64,000 nucleotides of DNA from Ophioderma brevispina (taxonomy: Eukaryota > Echinodermata > Ophiuroidea > Amphilepidida > Ophiodermatidae). Positions 23,474-34,991 of the stretch are shown here, piece by piece (position 1 is the first letter of the stretch; every line of letters begins with the position of its first letter). The DNA lies in contig JAMKCH010002883.1 of the NCBI GenBank assembly GCA_023653785.1, forward strand, positions 1 to 64,000, in the 5' to 3' direction. The notes below the pieces were generated by a model, which ran no database searches, was not told where the DNA came from, and worked only from the letters and a program-made list of their open reading frames with translations. Both the position numbers and the translations under genes were made by a program.

Positions 23474-24764
23474 GGCGACTCAGAGATTTCAAAATAAATT
23501 TGTTTATTATAGTTAATTAAGAAATAGTCAACTATAACTAAAAGATAGTCACCTAAAAATTGCTCAATTCAAAGTTTGAGATGAAATTAGATTTGTACGT
23601 TTTGATGTAGTAAACATTTCTGGTAGTATAACAGTACCATACAATAGGATACTGTGATAACCTGAAATTTCCGGATTTGGGATTTAACTTACAAAAATTT
23701 GTGATTTTTTAAAGAAGGACCGTCACATTAACTTGAGCTTAGCTATTTCACACCGTGATTTATTATGGAAAGCATTATTAGAGCAGCAGCCCAGAAGGTT
23801 TGATTATTACGAACGAGATACAATATCTGAACACGGGAAAATTCAGAGAAAAATATAAACTTTTGCGGGGGGGGTGGGGGAATCTGAATGTCTGCCGGAG
23901 AGCACTGCGTTTGGCCCCAGGAGCGGGGTAAAGGTAATAGTGGGGGTCTAATGTTTGAACGCGCTAAATCTATGAAATATAGCTCAAATTATCTTAGGTA
24001 ACCGGGAGTCAAAAATTCAATTGGGTCACATGCTCATATGCGTGTGGTGTTCCTTTCCAAGAGTATTTGGGAAAAATTGGCATAAAGGTCATTTGTTTAT
24101 CAAGAAAGGCCACCTTTGGCAATACCTAAATTTTTTGTAAAACATATTTAAAAAGAAGTTTAATGTACTGATTCAAAAATGAAATGATCTTGCAACTTTC
24201 AGCATCTTCTTGTTGTTATAATGGGAGGGGTACAAAAATCCCTGTAGGACTCTATTGGGATGGGGACATTATACCCCTCACTATTCAAAGGAAAACCAAC
24301 CAATGCAAATAAAAAAGCATATTTTGAATCCGTTCATTAAATCATTTTTTTTCGATTATATTTACAAGTAATCTGGACATTGCAAACATGACCTTCTTGA
24401 ATAAACGAATGACCTTATAACCCTATTCCCCATCTTGGAAAGAAAGCACCACCACCATTGTGTGACCCAATGACTTCTTACTCATGGTTTACCTAAGGAA
24501 CAATTGAGCTATATACATTGATTAGAGTAGTAAAACATTGACCCCCGTAGTAACTTTACCCTCTCCTGGGGGCAAACACGCAGCAGGGGTCTCGGCAAAC
24601 ATTCAGATTTGCAAAAGTAATATTTTCTATGAATTTCCGATTCAGGATATGGTAATCTTTGTTTGATCAAACTTCTGGCTGCCGGTTCTAATTTAAGGCA
24701 AAAACATGATTTTTTTTTAGAAAAATTGAGGGCACCAATCCCGGGAAAATTTCTTAGTCAGCGT
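23474..24764. mobile_element. AGGCTGACTCAGAG-family MITE, reversed and split by a foldback
   Basis: The left piece 23474-23777 begins GGCGACTCAGAGATTTC after TTAA (23470-23473). The right piece 24692-24764 ends TTCTTAGTCAGCGT before TTAA (24765-24768). Together they align to 17184-17521 in reverse, including AAAACATGATTT and TTGAGGGCACC blocks. The interruption is the element at 23778-24691. Confidence 0.75.
23778..24691. mobile_element. Nested foldback element with arms of about 210 bp
   Basis: Left arm about 23778-24003 and right arm about 24486-24691 are imperfect inverted repeats. AATCTGAATGTCTGCCG matches the complement of CGGCAAACATTCAGATT, and ATCTTAGGTAACC matches the complement of GGTTTACCTAAGGA. 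The 480-bp loop encodes nothing recognisable. The arms are unrelated to the four-module foldbacks. Confidence 0.75.
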
Positions 24765-24768
24765 TTAA

Positions 24769-27120
24769 AGGGCCATGGCCCGATCACCATAGCCTTGTCC
24801 CCAGAACCCCCGATTACCAGGAAAGTGGTCAACATTTTGGTGTCTGAAGAAAGAAAGCTCCATTTCTTCATTACCCGTGAAATCTTAGACTAAAAGATGT
24901 TGGTTTGGTTTTGACGAAAAAATTTGAACCATTTTGGTTGACTAAGATTAATTTTTACCAGTAACTATGGGACTTTACCAAAATCAACATTTTTAAGCTC
25001 TACATAACATGGCTTGAAAATATCGGTGCAAAACTTTACAAACGGGCTTTGGAATTGAAATAAGGATCTAGGAGCAATTTTTGGTGGTTTTACATTTTAT
25101 TGCCCTTGGCAAGCTGGTATAGGATACAAATGTACAGTTTTATTTCAGAACCAGGGGCATTTTGCAGGCAGAGATGGCCATTTTTTGCCAGTAAGAGTGT
25201 TACCCAAAAAATATGAAACAGTGCAAAATTTGGGGCTATAAAAAAAAAAGACCCAAACAGGCTTGAAAGAAAATAAAACTGCAGAAAATTTGGGAGTCTG
25301 AATTCAGATAAAAATCTGAAATCTGGATTTCTGACCTGCAGGGGTTTTATAGTTACTACCAGTTCCCTGCTTATTTCAAGCCTTGGTACAAATATGCATT
25401 TTTGTTTTTGAGTCAAGCTCATATTACAATCAAGATGAAAACTAGTCTACAAGGTTTACTAGATAAACCCGTATGACAAAATTGAGCATCCACGTTTAAA
25501 GAGAGTGAGGAAATTCAGAGAGGAGCACCCCCAATTTTTGTCGGAACCCCGTTTTTTGCATATGGAATGCTTACCAATGTATTAAATCACACATGAAGTG
25601 GAGAAGCTGAATAGTCCGGTTTATGTAGTAGTAAGGTGATGATCTAGTATTTTCTGTTGTGAAAGACCAAAATTCAATGCAGGGTTTATTATGGGGGGGG
25701 GCGAACGATTACGAAGCAGGCAAGTTCAAAACAAGGTTTGCAGTTTTCTTTTAAACCTCGAACATTTCTCGTTAGGTGGTCTACAAATACAGTACAAACC
25801 GATCCATGTTGAAATTTGAGAGAAAATTAAAAAAATCTACTTGGTCACTTATAGTCAAACTTACCTGTAAGTTCCACAGGCGACGCCTTCTTGCTTAAAA
25901 CGGTTTGCCAAAAGCCACAGTAGCATGTATTAAAACGCCAAATGCTCCGATTTCCACGCAACTGTCTCAGACTCAAGCACTGGCAAGTTCCAAATTCGGA
26001 ACTGTGGCAAACACAAACTGTTGTGCTAACTTTAGTATTTCAATGATTCCTTGATGTCAGTTCTAGGTTGGTGGCTGCCTTCTCCTCAAGTCAAGTCTAG
26101 TGTATTTTGTTGCCTTTTAATTTTTAAACCATGCCATAGTTCATATAGTATTCCGTAAATAGCACAGTTTGAGAGTGAACGAGACATGCCTGGTAAATAT
26201 GTTTTTACGCATGCTTATGCACAGCCGTAGCACTAAAGTTTGTCCAGCCACAATGACATTGTAAAAAGTAGATCACCATATGACGCGGTCATAAGACATC
26301 CACTGTTCCCAAGTTAATTTAGAAAAGGCCATCAATTTTTTTTTTATTTTAAATTTCTTAAATTTTACTTTTTTATTGTTGTTTTTTATGTGATTTTTGA
26401 GACATCTAGGGGGTCTATTCCTCAAAAATTTAAAATAAAAATGCCTCACCATTTCTCTGGATACGGATGATGAAAGTTGATGGTAACATGAATTTTTGGG
26501 AAACAGTAATATTTGTAGTGTCATTGTAAAAAATAAAAAACTTACCCTCCATCCTCACTTTGGGATAAGCTATTAATTAATTTTAAGAGGCCTTCTGGAG
26601 CCATAGAAATTTAAAAAATGTTTGTAGAAAAAGACAAATAGGCCTACTTTAAGCTTAACTTCCCTTAATGGGAATATTATGGAAGATAAGGATTACATAC
26701 ATCATTTTTAGCAACATGATGTGAAATTTCTTGATATACCTTTAATATGACAAACAGAGTTTTATATCAGTGAAGTTTTCTCATCTGCATCACTTTTGTG
26801 TGAAATATTATTAAAGCTAAATTACTTGTAGGAAGGGTATAACAAAAACCAGGCCTTTGTTTTCGTGACAATTAGTAGTACAGTCGTCACTTAGCCTGGC
26901 AACAACAACAATGGAAATTGAATACCTGCTACAATTAAAACTTTGTTGGTATGCTGTATAGAAAATCATGATTGTGAAATCAGGTAGATCGGTTTAAAAT
27001 ACTTGATAAAGGAAAGTAACTCGCACATATGAGAACTCGCAACTCGCATGTGACAACTCCAAAATCTCAACTCGCATCCAGGAACTCGCAAAAAATACTT
27101 TGTTCACTGTGATGATGTCT
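24769..27120. other. Unassigned DNA
   Basis: No supported gene. Short frames near 25100-25420 and 26270-26520 are low-complexity. AACTCGCA repeats five or six times between 27016 and 27090. Confidence 0.35.
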
Positions 27121-27395
27121 CGTGGACGTCAAAGGTCAGAAATACCCTTTAAACACAAACAAATGAGCCTTGTGCACAAATGATCTAAATTTTATATAAT
27201 AACACAGGTTTAATGATTTTAATCAGATTGGTTCAAGAATTTGGTATGACAAAACAAAATTATAATTACACTCAATGCCTTTTATAACATACGATGTATA
27301 TACTTAAGGTTTCAATTTCTCTAATGTCCAGAGTAAAAAGAAGCATTGCAGTTCAACGATGGTATGTCCTCGCAGCGAAGACTCCAAAATGACAG
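27121..27395 (+). repeat. Older, diverged copy of a segment in the 8.55-kb unit
   Basis: AAACACAAACAAATGAGCC (27150) and GCGAAGACTCCAAAATGACA (27375) also occur at 33434/33675 and 41996/42233, in the same order. It is clearly more diverged than copies A and B are from each other. Confidence 0.8.
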
Positions 27396-27734
27396 CATGC
27401 AAAATATAAAATCCACATATCATATAAACATAAATGTTAAAATATTGAAAAAAGTTTAGTTTGAAGAGAATCCAGGTCATTATGAGGCCTATCATTACAA
27501 ACCGCGACGGCAGGTGGCACATGCGTTCCGAGGACCGATGTATTTTTCAATACACCAAGTTTTGAGAATCCAGTTTTATCGACTGAGAATCCGAGTTTTT
27601 CAAATGGTACACCAGGATCTTCAATCGAGATTCCAATTTCTTAATCGAGAATTAGTTTTTCAATCGAAAAGCTTTTTCTTCGGCGATATCAAATTACCAT
27701 CAAGAATCCAGGTCTTTCAATTGAGTTAAGACCT
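27396..27734. other. Unassigned DNA with repeated GAGAATCC words
   Basis: TTTTCAATCGAGA and GAGAATCCAG-like phrases repeat between 27545 and 27725, probably a decayed local repeat. No gene. Confidence 0.35.
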
Positions 27735-28643
27735 CACAGTCATCCGATCAATGACGTGGCTAATTGTGTGCGGTCCTCTCCATTGAGGTTGACCCGTGCT
27801 TTCCTATCTTTGGGCTTGTTAGGTAGGCTGTCAACAAACTGCTTTAGGTTCAAGGTAGAAGATGACCATTGCTCCGACCATCTGGTGTTGATCCACGATG
27901 ATCCATGGGGATGCTGCGACTGCAGTGTCGTGGATTGGGTAGCAAAGTGATTCCGTGGAATTCTCTGATCCTTAAATAGTGTTGGTAGGGGGAATAGGTT
28001 ACCATGTTCGTCACACTTCTTGGTGACCTTGACCGTCTGAAGGATTCTCCAAAGGTTTGCAGGAGGTATGCCAGACAGAATTGGAAGATATTCTACAGAC
28101 GTCGCCAAAAAGCAACCGCTAACAGGTCTCATTGCATCATTCAGAATTACATCAATCTTGTGTGAATGCACTGTGACTCCATACTGGTGCAGCGTATTCA
28201 GCAGTTGAGTATGCCAAAGCAACAGTTGATGTGTGCAAAGTGTCAAAGGATGCACCCCATCCAGCCCCTGCGAGCCTTCTGAGGAGGTTGACAGAAGACT
28301 CTTTTGTGTTGGATCGCGTGACAATTTTGTTTTTCGTCTATACAGTGATGTTAATTTCTATTTTAGCACAGTGGTTTGCAAGGTGGAAAATAGAGCCGAC
28401 AGTCTTGGATTTGCTGAGTTTTCAAGTGCCATCGGTGGAAGAATTGGCTTGCAGTGATATGGTTTTTGAGGCCTTAGAAGCACCAAGGCCTCAAAGGAAT
28501 CAGCAGCTATTCAAAGTACCGTATCGTCTGCGTAGGAGTACTGCGAAGAAACTTCGTTCGGCATATCTGAGTTATAAATGTTGAAGAGACTGGGTGCCAG
28601 GACATAACCTTGTGGGGCACCATTCCGAAGTTTGGGCTTTCTA

Positions 28644-29522
28644 CACTGTTAAAATGTTCCTAATTTTACCAGACTTTACCTTTAAAATTACGGTACACCC
28701 CAATTATTCAATAATCTTCACGCTTTATTACCTATACCTAACATAAAATTACATTGGAAGTAGAAAAATGTAAATAAACAGTGGCTAAAAATAATACTAC
28801 ACATTTTGAAAAAAATTAATATTTATACGCTGACCGTTATTATATTTTCCGTAATATTACGTTCTTTTGTAACTTACTTGTTTTTAATGTAAGAATACGA
28901 ACTATGAAAATGTTTTACCTATAAAATGTGTTAAATAACGTCGTAAGTAACGTCATTAAAATGCACAATCTATATATTTAATTTTAGCGTCTGATATCAG
29001 TAAAGTCATGTAGTGTAGTGGATAAGGTTTAGGACTTGTAATCTTAAGGCCTGGTTCGAATCTATGTAAGGTACATCTATTAAGTTTATTCATATGATGA
29101 TTAAGTAATTGATGACATTAGAATGTGTACATTACCATATAAAACAAAGCGTATAAACCTGTTTAAATCTTTATTTCTTCACGTTTTCCCTTTGTTTATT
29201 GCCTTTTTTTCTCAAAATTGTTTGCCTGAAATATAACTTTTTTACAACCATGTGGTAACGTAAATACAATGTTTGTAGCCTAAGATGCCATAGCTTCAAC
29301 GTGAAAATTTGATCAGAGGATTGTAATAACGTTTTAATTCTTAATATTGTTTAAACAAGTCAAAAACCAACAATAACGTTGAAGCTGAGATTTTACGCCG
29401 TTATTTTACGTTCCCTGCAATAGTTTCGTATTTTTACGGCTCCAGTTATTTTACGTTCTGCATGTAGTGAGTCCCAGCTGCCAGTCAAATGCCTGTTTTT
29501 TACAAGTTTATTTTTAACAGTG
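28644..29522. mobile_element. TA-flanked MITE inside the LINE, containing a tRNA-like core
   Basis: CACTGTTAAAA and TTTTAACAGTG are the termini, with TA at 28642-28643 and 29523-29524, as in Tc1/mariner-type transposition. It interrupts the LINE's motif B region. The 879-bp interior has many TTACG and CGTAA words. Its first part marks the left edge of the segmental duplication. Confidence 0.88.
29005..29072 (+). repeat. tRNA-Thr(UGU)-like sequence inside the MITE, copy A
   Basis: An A-box-like TGTAGTGGATAAGG (29014-29027) and a B-box-like GGTTCGAATCT (29053-29063) are spaced as in tRNA genes. TAGGA-CTTGTAA-TCTTA forms an anticodon arm with TGT in the loop. The T and acceptor stems are poor, so this is a tRNA-derived Pol III promoter relic rather than a working tRNA. 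Confidence 0.6.
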
Positions 29523-30539
29523 TATGGCATTGCCCATTTGGTGTCCCCAGGACGAAAGATCCGGGATGACCAGTATTATGAACTTGACAAGCTTGACGTC
29601 AGGGAAGATTTTGAGTAGCTAAAGGTAGAGACCTCCATGTCAGACTGTATCATATAGGCAGCAGATAGATCAATAAAGACTGCTCCAAACTTCTGCTTCT
29701 TCTTGACGGCTGTCTCGATATCATTGGCAAATCTTGCTATCTGATCTGTTGTTGATTTACCTCTTTGAAAGTCAATTTGGGTGAGGGGTAGATTTGCCTT
29801 GACCGTATCATTGATCCTACTGAGGACCAGTCTACCAAGCAGCTTATACGTGTGAGATAGCAGCGAGATGAGTCTGTAACTCTTGGGCTCGCTTGCTGGT
29901 TTCTTGGGTTTCAGGATTACACTGACCTTTGAAGTCATCCATCTTGAGGGAATTGCTGATGATCCCATAGAAGTAGAGAGACAGAATTGGAGCCATCGCA
30001 CAGCTTCAGGTGCCATATGCTTTCAGAATTCTGTATGGATGCTGTCATTGCCAGGAGCTTTCCCATTCTTGAAAACTTTGATTGCTTCGGTGATCTCATC
30101 ATAGGCGAATGGTTAAGACATGGGACTTGACGGTGGAGAGGTTTGAAGAAGTTTTTAAATCTCTTTGTTAACAGCACGAGCGCTGGTTTTGCCTGTGGGG
30201 TGTGGTCTTACCACTTTCTGATACGATACAATTTGCAGAGACAGGACACTGCTTAACTTGACAGCTACGACCAGTGAGCTTGTTGACGGTGTTCCAGGCC
30301 TTGCAGCTTAAGTAGTATACAGTTGATATTGGATATCTCCCCCTCATCACATTCCTTGTCCCAACAGGGGGTGTAGGGGTTCTGCCTCTTGTAATGGAAT
30401 GTTTAGCTGTTTGGTGGAGCATAGAGCAGAAGTCAGAATACGTGTCGTTGATGTTAGAAGACTGAAGAAGCTAATGAGTTGTTTGAACTTTGGCCACTTG
30501 GCATCTCTTTTTGTAAAGGCCGGAGAGTGACCTTGATGT

Positions 30540-31253
30540 GAGTGGCAGATTTAAGAGTCAGCAGTGTCAGCAGCTGCTGACAGGGTCCCCTAAAATATTG
30601 CTCTCTGGGGCCCCCACCAAAAAAAAAAAATTAAAAAATAGAAAAGGAAAAAAAAAAATCACGGGCGCAGTGTTTTTCCCTTCATGATTTATATGGGGCC
30701 TATAGTGTCCTTTCCCATCATCAACATGCCCGTGTTGGACACTGGGCCCCACACCACATAATGTCCCACTGTTATCAAATAGGAACCATTCACAAACACT
30801 TGTAACTAGGGGCCCTGAAATTCTTTGACCATTCAAAGGTGGGGCCACAGCCATGAAAACAATCTGAATGTTGCTTGTGAAAATGGGGCCTATATGATTT
30901 TCTGTGGGGTTGAGTATTACCCTTATAAAAGGGTGCTCTGATTTGTTGAGATCCAAAAAGGGCGGCCCTGAATATTCAGATTTATTCACCCCAAAAAGGT
31001 GTTTGCAAACGCTCCCTTAACAATTTGCATTGGCGTCCTTGAGGTAAAAACACAACTACACACATATCGTTTTCGATAGTCAATAGCAGCGTGACCATAA
31101 CGATCAAAACTTTGCATCAAAATTTCTTCACTTTTGATGAGGGAACATCCCCCCTCAGACACCCCCATGTCGCACTAAAGCAGCTTAAACCACGACATTA
31201 AAGGGCCCCACCTTGAGCTGCTGACAAGGCCCTTTTCTTTAAATCCACCGCTG
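30540..31253. mobile_element. hAT-type non-autonomous element in the LINE, copy A
   Basis: CTTGATGT lies at 30532-30539 and again at 31254-31261 as an 8-bp target duplication. Termini GAGTGGCAGATTTAA and TTTAAATCCACCGCTG are imperfect inverted repeats, with a second inner pair around CAGCAGCTGCTGACA and GAGCTGCTGACAAGG. The 714-bp interior encodes nothing recognisable. Confidence 0.82.
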
Positions 31254-31456
31254 CTTGATGTCACCGATAACCAAGATAGGACAGTGTCCTGATCTGGTGA
31301 ATCTAGGAATGATCTTTCTGGAGCAGCGGGATTGGATGTCCTCGGTGACTGTTGACAGGTCGGGAGAGGTAAACGCCCAATGAGTGCTTGGGTAGAAGGC
31401 AGGTGGACCCTTACTATCAAACTGCAGTTGGCGGTGTTAGAATAATCATTCTCCAC

Positions 31457-32139
31457 CAGAACATAACATTTTTATCAACATATTATGTGCAGTGTCTACT
31501 TTTCAGCCACACGGGTGTATACAAATTAAGGCACACGGCTTACACAAGAGATATTCAGTAGAAAACTAGATTAATATGGAATATAAATTTAAAGTCATCA
31601 AAAGTTAGTTGTGTGTCACAAAGTTTGATCAAATAAAGGTAAAACTGTAGAATTGACAGCCAAATGGGTTTTATACAACATGTGAAGTATAATACACTTA
31701 TGAAATGTAAATGTATGTACTGCAAAGCTATCTATATCGTAGAAGAAATACAGCAAAAGTTAATAAAAGTCTGAAAATTGGCGGCCATTTTGAATTTATG
31801 CAAATTAGTTATGCTTCCACCAATCAGGTTACGTATTTCTATATAACGTATGAAGCATAATATACTTATTTAGTGTAAACATATTCATTTTAAGGGATGC
31901 AACAGTAATTTAGGACTAGCTATACAACAAAATGAATGTAAAAACATATGAATTGGCGGCCATTTTGGATTATGCAAATTAGGTGTACTTCCACCACTTG
32001 GATTTTTCTGGACTTTTAGTATGTCATTCTGGGGACCTTATAGAAATGCATTGTGATGAAAAAAAAATCTATTGCAATTTTCTCCAAGTCATATCATATA
32101 TTTCCCAGCCTAATAACTTATAGCTACTTGTTACTGGCT
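31457..32139. other. Unassigned DNA in copy A with repeated GGCGGCCATTTT
   Basis: TTGGCGGCCATTTTG with a following ATGCAAATTAG occurs at 31779 and 31952, suggesting an internal tandem repeat of about 175 bp. No gene. Confidence 0.45.
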
Positions 32140-34450
32140 GGCTGCTGGCCCTGAGTCTTTCCAGTGAGCACTATTTATCTCACAGCTAAATTTACCAATA
32201 TTTCTTATAATAATCATACACCATCATCATACATAAACATAACCTTGCACTGATCAATTGGAATTCACATAAATGACATCATCTGCATTGCACTATCTTA
32301 CATAATAACATCATGGGAAACTCCCAAATTTTGCAATCTGTTTTGATCTCAATGCATAACCACTTTGAACGCCTTTTCTAAATTTAGCCTTTTGGGGAAT
32401 TCCATTTCTTCTCTTGCACAATCTAGCTAGTAAATAACATCTGGTCTGATCTCAATATAGCACAAGGGGAATTCCATAATAAACAAGTACTTTTTCCCGT
32501 GAGAAATAAAATAATATTTTAATCACAAAATGGAGGCTAATATAACATCACTCACGCCTGATGCTTGGTGCACAGCACTGATCTCAGAGATGAGTGGTGC
32601 ACAGTGATAAAAACAACAAAAACCTTTTTTTTTTTTTAAAAATTTATTGTGTCGAGCATTACATGGTTAGTCAAAACATTAACCAGTTAGGCCTATAGTT
32701 TTATTGAACATATATGGTTATACAGGACCCTGGCTCATTAGTTAACTTCCCGTTCAAGAAATACAAATATCTTTGTAGCACATGACATATTTTGAAAATT
32801 TCGTTATTTGTTTTTTAATTTTGTGACCTTTGACCCCAAACAAAGCATACTCTATGTACACCCGATGTCTTAACTATTGCTCTGTCTGTGTGAATTTGGT
32901 CACCAGAGGTCAAGAATCAGAGGTCAAGAGAAAAGAAAGAAACAGCAAAACAATAAGTTAGGCGAAATGCCTAACTTTAATACTGGAATTTAGCCAAAAG
33001 AACACTAAGCAATAGACTTAGATTAGATATAATAATTATAATAATATAATAACAACAACAACTATAATACTAGCTAGAATTTCCCGGTTCTCGGCTTTTG
33101 CGCTCACTATATTCAAAGAATATAAGCTGTGGAGCACTGGATCAGAAGAAATATACAAATGAGCTCATTAATATGCATACCATCAACAGTTTGCATGAGT
33201 AAACATTGTGTTGTTACGACGTCTCGTGGGCGACAAGTCAGTAGACCGTATTCAATATGACGTCAGCCACCAGACATGTTGGTGGACAAGATGCATACAT
33301 TCCAGGACTACAATATATTAAGCTGTCAATCGATCCATGTTTAGCGATTGCACAGGGATCATTGACAGTGAATGTATTGAAGTACTGGAATGCGTCTATC
33401 TTATCCACCAACATGGCTGGCTATTGAATACGGTCTATAAACACAAACAAATGAGCCTTGTGCACAAATGATCTGAATTATAACAACACGTTTTAATGTG
33501 ATTTTAATCAGATTGATTGGTTCAAGAATTTGGAATGTCCAAAACACAATTGCAATTCAATATTGATAAACTCAGTGTTAAGATCTTACAGTCTTACATA
33601 CAAGTCCACTCAGATGTGACGACTTATGTCTGCAATTAAAAGAAGCGTTGCAGTTCAAAGATGACTTGTCCTCACAGCGAAGACTCCAAAATGACAGCAT
33701 ATAAATCCACGGGAAATAAACTCCATGTGAATCTTCTCAGTCCTCAGGATAACTTTGTCCAGCAGTTCAAGACGATAGGGTTGTCCCTTGGCGACACTAA
33801 TATTCCACAGTATATCAGTCCAGGATATAATCACCACGATTTCCATATGTCGCAAATGTCCACTTTCAGGACCACAATTTGGAATCCTATTTTGATTCCC
33901 AGTACTTTTGGTTTCAAAGACGACGGCAGGATAATCATAGCTTTTCGCTCACGTGAACATCAAACATATAATCATCCTGACACTAAGTACTGCACCAATG
34001 TACCCTTTTTTGGAGATTTTAATTAAACTACTGGCCAAGAGTCTTTCCAGTGAGCACTATTTATAATCTTACAGCTAGATTCCAAATATCTCTAATAATA
34101 ATCATTACAGTATCATGCATAAACATATGCCTAACTCGGTCCAATTGGAACTCACATAAATGACATCTGCATTGCATCATTTTACATAAACGACATCATG
34201 GGAAACTACCTAATTTTGCAATCTGTTTTGCAAATATACAGCAGATGGAAAATCCCCGGCTAACTTATAGTAGCTCAATCTCTCACTTGTTGTAAACAAC
34301 ACCTGCATGATCTCAATATAGCACTAGAGGACTTCCATTTTCTCTTCCCTAATAAACAAAGTACTTTTCCCGCGAGAAATCTTTTCTCAAATAAAATAGA
34401 GAAATAAAATAATATTTTAATCACAAAAAGGGGGATACTATAACAGTGTT
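32140..34450 (+). repeat. Older direct repeat pair (32140-32560 and 34030-34450)
   Basis: GAGTCTTTCCAGTGAGCAC starts both; ACATCATGGGAAACT, TTTTGCAATCTGTTTTG and AATAATATTTTAATCACAAAA follow in order. They differ by many substitutions and indels, so this duplication predates the A/B event. LTR-like size, but no terminal TG...CA, primer-binding site or gag/pol was found between them. Confidence 0.7.
33244..33435. mobile_element. TA-flanked MITE (GACCGTATTCAATA), copy A
   Basis: GACCGTATTCAATA is mirrored by TATTGAATACGGTC with TA on both sides (33242-33243, 33436-33437). A second inverted pair, CATGTTGGTGGA and TCCACCAACATG, lies inside. The related segment at 27121-27170 lacks the element. 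Confidence 0.88.
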
Positions 34451-34850
34451 CACCACTACCCATGCACATACTAAATGTCATCAAAATTGGACTTTGTGTT
34501 CTGGTCAAGGGCCACATTTTTTGCTATTAGGCCAATCAAAACAAATATTCAAATGACCTCATTAATATGCATAATATCTCATCAACAGTTTGCATGAGTA
34601 GTACTTGTGTCCACCACTACGCACATAACAATTTGTCATCAAAATTGGACTTTGCGTTCTGGTCAAGGTTCACTTTTTTGATATTAACCAATCAAAATGG
34701 ATGCAAATTAGCTCATTAATATGCATATATACCATCAACAATTTGCATTAGTAATACTTGTGTACACCACTACCCACATACCAAGTTTGACAAAATTGGG
34801 GCTCACTTTTTTTTGGTAAAATTGTTGACGAGGGACATACATCATACAGC
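34440..34850 (+). repeat. Imperfect tandem repeat of about 160 bp, copy A
   Basis: Three units begin at the CACCACTAC words near 34450, 34612 and 34766. They share TCATCAAAATTGGACTTTG, CATTAATATGCATA and CATCAACARTTTGCAT. The third is truncated. Confidence 0.8.
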
Positions 34851-34896
34851 TTACAACCGAACGCTAAGAGTGCCTCCAGCTAGAGGTGGCGGCCCA

Positions 34897-34991
34897 CAAT
34901 AATAATAATAATAATAGTAATAATAATGGCGCCTAATAATAACAATCATAATAATAATAATAATATTGATAATAATAATAACAACAACATC
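34897..34991. repeat. AAT microsatellite, copy A
   Basis: Interrupted AAT/ATA repeats following GGCGGCCCAC, probably the tail of a dispersed repeat. Confidence 0.85.

Larger units (their letters stand above)
27735..31456 (-). pseudogene. Jockey-like LINE ORF2, broken and carrying two inserted MITEs
   Basis: Read on the minus strand from 31456 downwards. First comes an endonuclease tail (31456-31262; SPDLSTV then GHCPILVIGD). After a linker (AWNTVNKLTG near 30290) comes a reverse transcriptase with KPASEPKSYR, LTQIDFQRGKSTTDQ, a motif A FIDLSAAY near 29650, an LRNGAPQG-like motif B near 28620, YADDTVL at 28514-28534 and a C-terminal domain with DVILNDAMRPVSG near 28150. Non-LTR retrotransposons copy their RNA at nicked target DNA. 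This copy is dead: frameshifts, a stop right after YADDTVL, a 5' truncation and insertions at 28644-29522 and 30540-31253. The jockey label rests on motif style only. Confidence 0.85.

Noticed and set aside
29005..29072. Functional tRNA-Thr gene
   Set aside because: The acceptor and T stems do not pair well, the sequence lies inside a MITE, and a tRNA-derived relic explains the boxes.
33661..34026. 121-codon plus-strand frame, repeated in copy B
   Set aside because: The copy B version diverges at its end through indels, the older paralogue near 27.36 kb does not keep it, and no family motif is visible.
32140..34450. Direct repeat pair as possible LTRs
   Set aside because: No terminal TG...CA, primer-binding site, polypurine tract or gag/pol remains were found between the copies.
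34440..34850. CRISPR-like array
   Set aside because: The units are contiguous imperfect tandem copies of about 160 bp with no short repeats separated by unique spacers, and the DNA is eukaryotic.
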